Of a DNA stretch of 64,000 nucleotides, positions 56,394-64,000 are shown piece after piece. The stretch is from Silene conica (lineage: Eukaryota; Streptophyta; Magnoliopsida; Caryophyllales; Caryophyllaceae). The stretch covers positions 82,954,861 to 83,018,860 of the forward strand of contig CM055316.2 of assembly GCA_029255685.2 (NCBI GenBank). The letters are read 5' to 3'. The position numbers were made by a program, and so were the translations under genes. Every line of letters starts with the position of its first letter. The stretch's first letter is position 1. The notes beneath the pieces were generated by a model. The model worked only from the letters and a program-made list of their open reading frames with translations. It did no database searches and had not been told where the DNA came from.

Positions 56394-56675
56394 AGGGGAT
56401 AACATTTTGGAAGCTAAGATTCTATGAGTAGGGGAAGTGAGGCCTTCACGTTGGAGACGTTCGATTTCAAGTTTTTCAACACCCATGCCTCGTTGTGGGA
56501 TTTTGTTAGGACCCTTTTGGGATCTATTAGGTTTACGAGATCGGGGTTTAGGGTTTTGAGTCGGAGTCGAGTCGAGTCTAGGGTTTGTGTTGGTGTTAGT
56601 GTTTTGTTGTGGTTGTGGTTGTGAAGTTTGGTTGTTGTTGTGGGAGTTGAAGAAGAGGGGTGTTGTTGGTGCCAT
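54251..56675 (-). CDS. SPL/NZZ: SPOROCYTELESS/NOZZLE orthologue (EAR-motif transcriptional adaptor), three exons
   Basis: Exons: 56,675-56,199 (159 codons, TACAAG|GTTAAT), 55,932-55,660 (91 codons, TTGTAG|AAA to GTGAG|GTAAAT) and 54,580-54,251 (TCAG|GTG). All introns are phase 0 (266 and 1,079 nt), giving 359 residues (Arabidopsis NZZ is about 314). The SPL motif QKGPNKIPQRGMGVEKLE is at 53-70. KKKRVNGEE (159-167, across exons 1-2) matches the KKKRLDGD region of NZZ. MEYGFFPGK (264-272) matches KEYEFFPGK. The C-terminal EAR motif LDLSLKL is at 350-356. Known: SPL/NZZ is nuclear, recruits TOPLESS through EAR to repress TCP factors, and is required for sporocyte formation. Two Asn runs (about 94-107 and in exon 3) come from triplet repeats. 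It is adjacent to a PHOS32/34-like gene, as At4g27330 is to At4g27320. The exon 1 ATG gives the protein start MAPTTPLFF. Confidence 0.92.
54440..54474 (-). repeat. TTATTG-type repeat coding for poly-Asn in SPL/NZZ exon 3
   Basis: (TTATTG)n on the plus strand encodes nine consecutive Asn followed by Thr-Met-Met on the gene strand. Lies between FFPGK and the EAR motif. Confidence 0.85.
55050..55650. repeat. Tandem MITE-derived array in SPL/NZZ intron 2
   Basis: Four to five units (starts near 55,166, 55,292, 55,419, 55,551 and 55,640; 126-132 bp, one shortened to 89 bp), each with GAAGAATGTAAGAATATTTA and a TCCGTCTCA-ATTATTTGTTT / AAACAAATGAGTGAGACGGA inverted pair, that is, an amplified Stowaway-like unit. 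The last unit runs into the exon 2 splice donor. Confidence 0.85.
56352..56393 (-). repeat. (GTT)n microsatellite coding for poly-Asn in SPL/NZZ exon 1
   Basis: Fourteen GTT triplets on the plus strand (AAC on the gene strand) encode a run of about 14 Asn. Confidence 0.9.
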
Positions 56676-56742
56676 TGTGTGTAGTAAGTGAAGTGAAGTG
56701 AAGTGTGTGTTTTTTTTGTAAGAGATAAATGATGATGTGAAG

Positions 56743-56751
56743 GGTATATAA
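56743..56751 (-). promoter_or_regulatory. TATA box of SPL/NZZ
   Basis: TTTATATAC on the gene strand lies about 70 bp upstream of the ATG at 56,675. Between them is a (GTGAA)n-type repeat (plus strand 56,684-56,704), probably in the 5' UTR. Confidence 0.55.
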
Positions 56752-56954
56752 ACTAAATAAAGTTTGGGTTTTGTTCTTTTTATTCTCAAAAATTTATTAT
56801 TTTGTGCTTTTATATTTTTTGTAGTAGTTTTGGTGGGTTTTTTTAACTTGGACGGAAAAATGTGACCCGTTAGAATTGTTGACATTTTATCATTTAATTT
56901 CAGAACAGATATTACTCGATTAAAATGACAATTTGTGCCTCCTTTAGGCTCCAT

Positions 56955-57258
56955 TTTTTTAGACTAAAATCGTTTGGACTGAACTGAATTTAATTGAGCT
57001 GAACTAAATTGAACTAAACTGAAATAAATTAAAGAGTTAATTTGTGAAGAGAAAAATTGAACTAAACTGAATAAAGTAAAAAATAACAAAAACTCAATGT
57101 AGTCATTTTACAATTTTTTAATAAAATTTTATTTTCATTCTAAAAACTGACAACTTTATTTATAACATTTTGTCATTAAATAATTACATTTTATTACAAA
57201 AAAATTGGAACATTTAATTTCTCTTATTTTGAACAATCTAAAACAAGACTTAGACTTT
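56955..57258. other. Upstream region of SPL/NZZ with dispersed repeat
   Basis: 56,970-57,070 is a GAACTGAACTGAA-type dispersed repeat within 400 bp of the SPL/NZZ start. No gene is seen. Confidence 0.4.
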
Positions 57259-57560
57259 TTGTTTGGTAAATAGCATACATATTGGCCAAATTTCAGCATA
57301 TTTGAGAGATTTAGCTTGTTTGACTTACCAATATGCTATTTAAAGTGTTTGGTTAATGACATATTGAAATAGTATATTGGGGTCCAATATGTATTGGATT
57401 AGCATATTAGAAAGAAAAAAATTGTCTTATTTACCCTCTTAATCAAATACTAACATTCCTTTTATATATTTAACAACTAATTTTTTATGTCCTTATATGT
57501 CATTTTATAAAGATTTTAGACAATCTGTACGTTAATCTAAACTGCCAATTACCAAACACC
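57259..57560. mobile_element. MITE of the TGTTTGGTAAA family
   Basis: Left TTTGTTTGGTAAATAGCATA, right CCAATTACCAAACACCTC. Repeated AGCATATT words inside. Related to 25,030 and 31,017. Confidence 0.5.
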
Positions 57561-60461
57561 TCTAAAATAATTCTACTAGTCAAATCATTCTGCTAATCAA
57601 ATCTGCTTTTAAAATCTGTTTCTGCCAATATTAATTCACTGTTTACTATTTGCAAGAAATTTGATGATCCCAAAGTTGATTACTCTCTTATAAATATTAA
57701 AGATTTGTTCTGATTTAGGTACATACTCGAATATGTTTTAACTTTTAGAATATTAATTAAGGATTTTGTTCGATCCAACTCAGATCTTTTAGAATATATA
57801 TATCTTCTTTTAGATCAATCAAGTGTATTCTTAGACGGAAAATAGAAACGTAAATATTTGTATACGACGGTTTTATACGAGTTTATCGTACAATGATATA
57901 ATAATAACAACTACTTTTACGATTATACCTATCGATATAATCGTGTTTTGTTTGGATCCGTTTTACATTGTTTGTTTAAAATCGTCGTATATAAAACCAA
58001 CTAATTTCTCATAGTGTTATCCACTAGATTTAATTGTTGAGTCGATACATTAATTAATTTCTAGTGGTATTTAAATTTAACTTCCAACTATATGTATGCA
58101 AATCTATGTATGTCAAAATAATAGCATTTCATCGATCAATTAATGCATGTAGTCCTAGTTTTGTAATATAACTTATATAAGGGTGCATGTCTATACCATA
58201 TTCCTACGTAAAAAAATGTTCCTTAGAGTATATTATAAAGATTGTAATTAATGAATTTGATTTGAAATAATAATGTGAAATAACATCATTTTAAATACAT
58301 GAAAACCAATATATCTAAAAACCGTAAATAATCTACAGACGATATTATTCAGTTGTCATCAGTCCTGTTTCTTTTATGTGTTTTAGACTTATTTTCACTG
58401 TCATTGAGCTCCTTTTAAACAGTTTAATTCAATTAGGGTTCCGTAACTTAATTCAGTTCACTTCTATCCAGTTCATTCTATTTTTTATTTATAAAAAATA
58501 CGGGTTTGTTTTAATAAAGTGTTACTTCATATAAGTTCAGTTTTAAAATTTCCAGTCCAACACGGTGAGACCTAAATATAAACTCCGTGATATACACGAT
58601 TTGATAGCGGATAATCCCTCCCGATGTCTATGGTTGACCAGTATTTCAACATTTTTCTAAAATTTTCACCTTCTTTTTAATAATATGTATTTTTTAAAAA
58701 AAATTACTTTTAATTACCATGAAGGGGTTAAAAAAGGAACAAGAAAGAAATGGTCCAAATAAAGTTTGGTAAATAAAGAGGGAGTCAGAATTAAGGTGAA
58801 GAATGGTTCACCAGGAAGAAGCCGTAATTGGCAGTGGTGGTCGGGACTAAAACAGTCCACCAATTACCACCATTTTATAACGCGTATCACTCACGTTTTT
58901 TTAGACTTTCTCTACTAACCAAAGTTATTAGAATCGGACGGGTCGGATTCAGGTCGAGTATGCTCTTTAATCGGGTTATTTTTCTTTTGTTAAAGTGATC
59001 TTTAATTAGACTTTGTACGGTTTTCAAGATTATCGAAATTTAGAGTTTGAGGTCATGTTCATTTGGACTGAAACTGTCTGAATTGAATTGAGTTAAGTTG
59101 TGAAGAAAAGCTGAACTGAAATGAATAAAGTTTAATTGATCGGAATAGAGCTGAACTGGACTGAAATGAATATAGCCTTAGCCCTAAATATAGTTAGGCG
59201 AGAGAACCGTAAAATTCGATAATAATATAGTATTATTGTGTTTATTCAAATAATTTATTTACTTTTAGTTACAATATCTCGCAACTTGATCGAAGAGTGA
59301 CACAATTAAATGATAATCGATCAATCTAAAGAGACCGGTCTAGTCTTGCTAACATTTAGTTAATACTTAATAATAAATTCGCAATAAAATAGATAAATTA
59401 AAAATCATATAAATAACCAAAACAATAAAATTATGAAATCGAAACTTATTAATAAAAGGATCCATCTAAACTTATTAATAAAAGGATCCAATAAATTGAT
59501 GAATAATTAGTTTATTATAAAAAATACCTAGGCTAGGAAATTTGAAGTACCAAAACAAGGAGGAGGCTCCTTTTATGCACTCCTTTTGTCACCCTACCTT
59601 GTTTCAGTAACTTCATCATTATTACCCTTTTATGTTTTTCCTTTTTACCTTAAATTTCTTTATTTCCATCAATATTATAATCATGTTTTAGGAATCTTGC
59701 ATAAAAGTCTTATTCGTGATGCCCTTCTTGACGATAAGTGGATTATACCACCAAATATATACAATTTTCTGTACATATTTTGAGCTTTTTAATAGAAAAT
59801 TCGAGCTTTATTAGAAAGAATATGAGCTATAAGGTAAAATTTATAAAAACTTGAGAAAATATTGATAATCGAAAATTATTATACAACTAAAATACAATAC
59901 ATACTATAAGTTATACTATATTTTAATTTTAATATAAAAACACTAAAATATAACTCAAAATAGTTTAAAAGCTCAACAAATATACAATAAGCTCAATAAA
60001 ATACACCATGGTTGTACGATGCTATTATACATCTGGTTGTATAATTCTTTTTGTGCCTTCCTGACTATAAACGACTCTATTATCAATAAAAAAGCTCGTA
60101 TAAATTAAATAAATCTTATTTCAAACTAATGCCACATTTAGACAATGTTATACTTATGACACGGTCTTATTTGTATGTTAATGATAAGCGGTAATTAAGG
60201 ATGTTTATAGTCTATTACAGTATTTTAAGGCATTTTTCAAGTAACAAAGTACATTTCGGTGTGACAGAATCACCAAATAATTAACCTCTTAAGATGACAA
60301 TTATGTTGGTAAAAGTGGTATAGCAAAGTGTCTTGCTTGTGGCGGACACTATATTTCAGAATAAGGCAAGTAAGAGGGCAAGTGGGATAAATGGAGCAAT
60401 CTATATATAATGTCACATGCATATTATGGAATTAGGATATTGAGCCTATACTAGGTTTATT
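57561..60461. other. Gene-free intergenic region
   Basis: AT-rich. 58,360-58,560 and 59,055-59,170 are CAGTTCA-family repeats. 59,440-59,490 has a duplicated AAACTTATTAATAAAAGGAT. 59,740-60,050 is a TIR-like segment ending ACATCTGGTTGTATAATTC. No exon supported. Confidence 0.4.
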
Positions 60462-60553
60462 ATCTATCATTAGGGTTCTATCATTCTAGGGGTTTATTAA
60501 GCGACGAGGTATTATAAATAAAACCCTAGAATGATAGAACCCTAATGATAGAT
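60462..60553. repeat. Perfect 30-bp inverted repeat (hairpin)
   Basis: 60,462-60,491 and 60,524-60,553 are exact inverse complements (they contain CATTAGGGTTCTATCATTC and its complement) separated by 32 nt. Similar but imperfect pairing extends about 10-14 bp outward and 7 bp inward. It sits inside a TGTGACGG-like MITE context (TGGCGGACACTATA near 60,341; GACGGATAGTGTCCG near 60,606). Confidence 0.85.
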
Positions 60554-60939
60554 GACCCTAGTATAACCCAATACTGTAATAAAAATGCTGTCGATTTCAG
60601 TTTATGACGGATAGTGTCCGACCTGAATCGAATTTTGTGTTGGTATAGTCATGTAGTAGTATAGACAGTAGATAGTATAGGGGTTGCATTGCTATTTGCT
60701 GAGTAACAGCTTGTTCATTTAAGGAATAGTGTCAAAAGGCTGCTTCATGTGCTACCTTTATAATCACTTTGAGGGGACCTTGTCACTATTTTGTAAGTAA
60801 TAATAATACACATCTTCTAATTCACTTCTTTTTTGATAGGGATGTAAAATCTCTTTTGCTATCAAATATTGCATTGCCACTTTCATCTACAATTATATTA
60901 TCTTTTTTCGGGTTTTGATAAGTCATTTTTTTTGAGTTA

Positions 60940-61157
60940 GGCCTCGTTCTTTTCGGCTGAAACGAGCTGAATTGAATTAATTAGAGTATAGCTTAATTGA
61001 ACTAAATTGAGTGGAATTGAGGTGAAGTGAATTTAGTTGAATTAAAAGCTAATTTTGTGAATAGATTAACTGAACATAATTGATTGAACGTAAATAAAAC
61101 TTAACACAACCAAGAAAAACTGAAAGGAGCTGAAATTAAGCCCGAAAGAACAGGGCC
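60940..61157. mobile_element. PIF/Harbinger (Tourist-like) MITE, 218 bp
   Basis: TIRs GGCCTCGTTCTTTTCGG / CCGAAAGAACAGGGCC with TTA duplications at 60,937-60,939 and 61,158-61,160. This is the best-delimited member of the GAACTGAAC-type repeat family scattered across the window (for example 17,515, 20,972, 28,240, 35,505, 47,370, 56,970, 58,360 and 59,055). Confidence 0.75.
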
Positions 61158-61160
61158 TTA

Positions 61161-63207
61161 ATATAAGAAAAAAAGGATTTAACCGTCATTTGTTGTCACG
61201 ATACTTTAGCTTTAATCAGCATAATAAGACCTCTTTGTTAGTATATAATTTTGTAAGCGGTATCGGTCTCTAAGGAGTTCAGATTGAAAAATGAGCCTCC
61301 AAAAATAAAAAAATGTCCATCAATTGCATGACTAACCTACATAACCAAATGAGATTGTGTGGGTTATCTATATTTTTAGGGTAATGAGACTTGTATAATT
61401 ATGATCGGCCTGTAACGATGAAATAGCTTACTCATGATAAATGTTATATGTGAAATTCCATATTGAAAGAATAAGAGAGGGCGAGAGAACTCTTTTATAT
61501 GTGTGCGGCTCATGCCCGATAATAACATTTTGACGGGTGTAGTCTTCATAAGGCAGTTTCGAAGGATTATCATAATATTGCCGAAGACTAGAAAACTAAC
61601 AATTAGAACTTCTAACACTTCATTTTAAACGAAAATTACAGACAAGATAATCGTATCTAACACTCTCATACTGTATTAGAGAAAAAAGAACATAAATCGG
61701 ATATATTACCTCATATTTTACTTGTTTTTGAGCATATGAGTATTTTTGCTGAGCTTATTATCTTAAATTTTATTTGTTTTTTTTAGCATATGTGTATTTT
61801 TTCGGAGTGTATTCAAGTTTATAAGTTAGATTTAATTTTTTTTTTCCGTCAAAACTAAAATTTAACTAAGCTTATATGTAATGTTTTAAAATTTTATTGC
61901 AATTATGTTTGAGCTTACTGTTTTAATAAATAAAGTCAAAAACTTTATATTAATACTCATAATTTTTAAAATAAAACTCAAAAATATTATTATAATACTT
62001 AAAAATTGTAAAATTGGTGATAATATATTAGATGTATGATCCATTTACTGATTGTATTGTATCTGTATTCGATATTTGTAATTAATAAACCGAGTCAGAG
62101 TAACATATCGGTAGACGGTCACAAATCAAAAGTAGAAGAAAAGGAAGGAATTATTTTATTTTAGGGTAACTGTTAATTCTAACTTTATGCAACTTGTGTG
62201 AAAGCACATATCATTTATTGTATTTATTTATCAAAAAATAGCAAATAAAAAATCTTGCAATAAAAACCTTCCTTCCCTATACAACAAGTATTTATTATTA
62301 TTTGTCCTCAAACACTTATATTCATTTGGCAACACAACAATAGTACCATCATCCTTTACATTTTGTCCTCTTCTTCCATTGTTAATTAAGATATGGGATC
62401 TGAACTGAGATATGCTCCCTACTTAAATTACATAAATACCCTTTTTTCCTAACTTAAGTTATTAAAATACCCTTTTATTCCTAATGAAATTACTAAAATA
62501 CCCTTGTGTTGTGGACCAAATCTAATTGCCTAAAATTTCTGATGATGTCCTCAATATTTTGATCACTATATACCCTTGCATTCCAACTGAAATTTACCAG
62601 CCGACGGGTCTCTTTTAAGACGGTTGTATCCGTTTTGAGTGTAAATTGTGTTAAATACAACTTTATATAGAAAAATGGATTAAAAATAGACCTGGTAAGA
62701 TTGACCTGTTACCCCAAATTGACATGATAATTATGATATTTTCGTAATAAGTGACCCCAATGACCCGGTCTCAAATTGACTCGACCCACCTGACCCAATC
62801 TTACCCTAAATCTGTTTAAATCCGAAATGACCCGATTAACACTTGACTCGTGATAGCTTTATATAGAAAAATGGATTAAAAATAGACCTGGTAAATTTGA
62901 CCTGTTACCCCAAATTGACACGATAATTATGATATTTTCGTAATAACTGACCCCAATGATCCGGTCTCAAATTGACTCAACCCCACCCGACCCAATCTTA
63001 CCCTAAATCTATTTAAACCCGAAATGGCCTGACTGACAGTTGACCCGTGACCCGTTTGTCATATCTAGATAAGAATTTATCATTTTTTAAACATCTTGTT
63101 CTTATCTCATCTGTTTATTTAACTCATTCGCAGTTTTAGACCAATATATTCGTTGTTACTCCGTATTAAACGAGAATTGACTCGTTTGTCACGCCTAGAT
63201 AAGAATT
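61161..63207. other. Gene-free intergenic region with a GACCCGACC-type duplication
   Basis: 61,690-62,040 is a decayed element of the 49,345 type. 62,664-62,858 and 62,860-63,055 are two tandem copies of an about 196-bp unit with TAGAAAAATGGATTAAAAAT and TGACCCCAATGA. 62,480-62,570 is partly repeated at 63,400-63,465 (TTCTGATGATGTCCTCAATA). No gene is seen. Confidence 0.55.
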
Positions 63208-63303
63208 TACTATCCTCCGTTTTTATATAACGTTCCCATTTGTTGAATATATAAGTGTAGTATTTTAATAAAATGGGTACATTATATAAAAATGGAGGAA
63301 GTA
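63208..63303. mobile_element. Stowaway-like MITE, 96 bp
   Basis: ATCCTCCGTTTTTATATAAC left; right end ATTATATAAAAATGGAGGA. Almost fully palindromic. A partial inverted copy lies at 45,978-46,059. Confidence 0.7.
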
Positions 63304-64000
63304 TCATTTTATTTAACTCATTTGCTGTTTTAGATCGATATATGATATATTTGTTGTTACTCCGTATTAAACGAGAATTTGTGATAACAAAAATACCCTT
63401 ACATTGTGGACCAAATTTTAACTGGCCAAACTTCTGATGATGTCCTCAATATTTTGATCACAAAAGACAGCAGGTGAAGTATGGTCCCACAAATTTGTAC
63501 AGTGTACTTTTGAGGGCTAAGATTTGTAGGTTAGAACCCATAAGATTAAATCTTGACCGTCCATTTTTGTGACAAATCTGTAGGCTAAATATTCGATGTC
63601 TACCATAAATCTGTATATTTTCTAGGTTTGGAATTCTTTTTTTTTTATTATTAATTTGGGTCCACTTTTTTTACAGACATATCGGTCATAAACTTCCAAC
63701 TGTACTATATACCGGGAAAGACAGACAAAAATAGAGTGTTCATCGAGTAGCATTTCGTTTTATCTCATCTACCCATGTTGATAATATTTATCCCGTCGTA
63801 AATTTGTGACGAATATGCACAGTGCAGTTGCATTTAGAGTTTGGAGAGTGTCACTATTGCAAGAGAGTGATAAATTGTTGAACAATATTTGTTGGTTGCA
63901 TTATATGTTGGGCTTTAGGTGGAAGTATTTTTATGACTCTTTACTCTTTAATTAGGTTAATTATCACCTTTTTAGGGTAATAATAAGTAGTGCCAACCTC
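63304..64000. other. Gene-free end of window
   Basis: AT-rich. A decayed TGTGACGG-type MITE at about 63,670-63,815. No gene is seen. Confidence 0.4.

Noticed and set aside
56676..56954. N-terminal extension of SPL/NZZ to an upstream ATG at 56,954
   Set aside because: It would run through the TATA box and low-complexity leader. The start at 56,675 gives the NZZ-like N terminus.

Overview
This window is nuclear DNA from a flowering plant. Introns with GT/AG borders, an RNA polymerase III tRNA gene, plant LINE, SINE, hAT, Helitron and MITE elements, and very AT-rich intergenic DNA all show this. A two-exon mini-gene at 749-3368 encodes a 36-residue precursor with the leader / core / follower plan of Caryophyllaceae-type cyclic peptides (orbitides; presegetalins of Saponaria vaccaria are the reference). 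That makes a member of the carnation family (Caryophyllaceae) the most likely source.

Layout. 1-14.8 kb is an orbitide-precursor locus duplicated in tandem. The left copy (about 560-12,420) keeps an intact gene. It has been inflated by an intronic tandem-repeat array, (TA)n/foldback insertions, a full-length LINE (5228-10998, minus strand), a hAT element and a SINE. The right copy (about 13,010-14,790) has lost exon 1 and carries a frameshifted follower exon. 14.9-17.3 kb holds a 428-bp tandem duplication and a Helitron-like element.

18-57 kb carries five single-copy regulatory or signalling genes among MITEs and tandem repeats: two EF-hand proteins of the PBP1/KIC type (18,065-18,415 minus; 25,568-25,906 plus), a BBX28/29-type B-box protein (36,208-36,822 plus), a PHOS32/34-type universal stress protein (40,926-43,938 minus) and a three-exon SPOROCYTELESS/NOZZLE orthologue (54,251-56,675 minus). 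This gene set and order match Arabidopsis At4g27280 - At4g27310 - At4g27320 - At4g27330, and partly At5g54430 - At5g54490, so the block is an old conserved eudicot microsyntenic segment. A tRNA-Ser(AGA) gene lies at 46,903-46,984. 57-64 kb has no gene I can support.

The five synteny genes do not form a pathway. They share a neighbourhood: calcium signalling, light and hormone transcription control, a MAPK-substrate stress protein, and a sporogenesis regulator. The orbitide gene is a separate specialised-metabolism locus. Its product would be matured by a leader-removing peptidase and a prolyl-oligopeptidase-like cyclase, neither of which is in the window.
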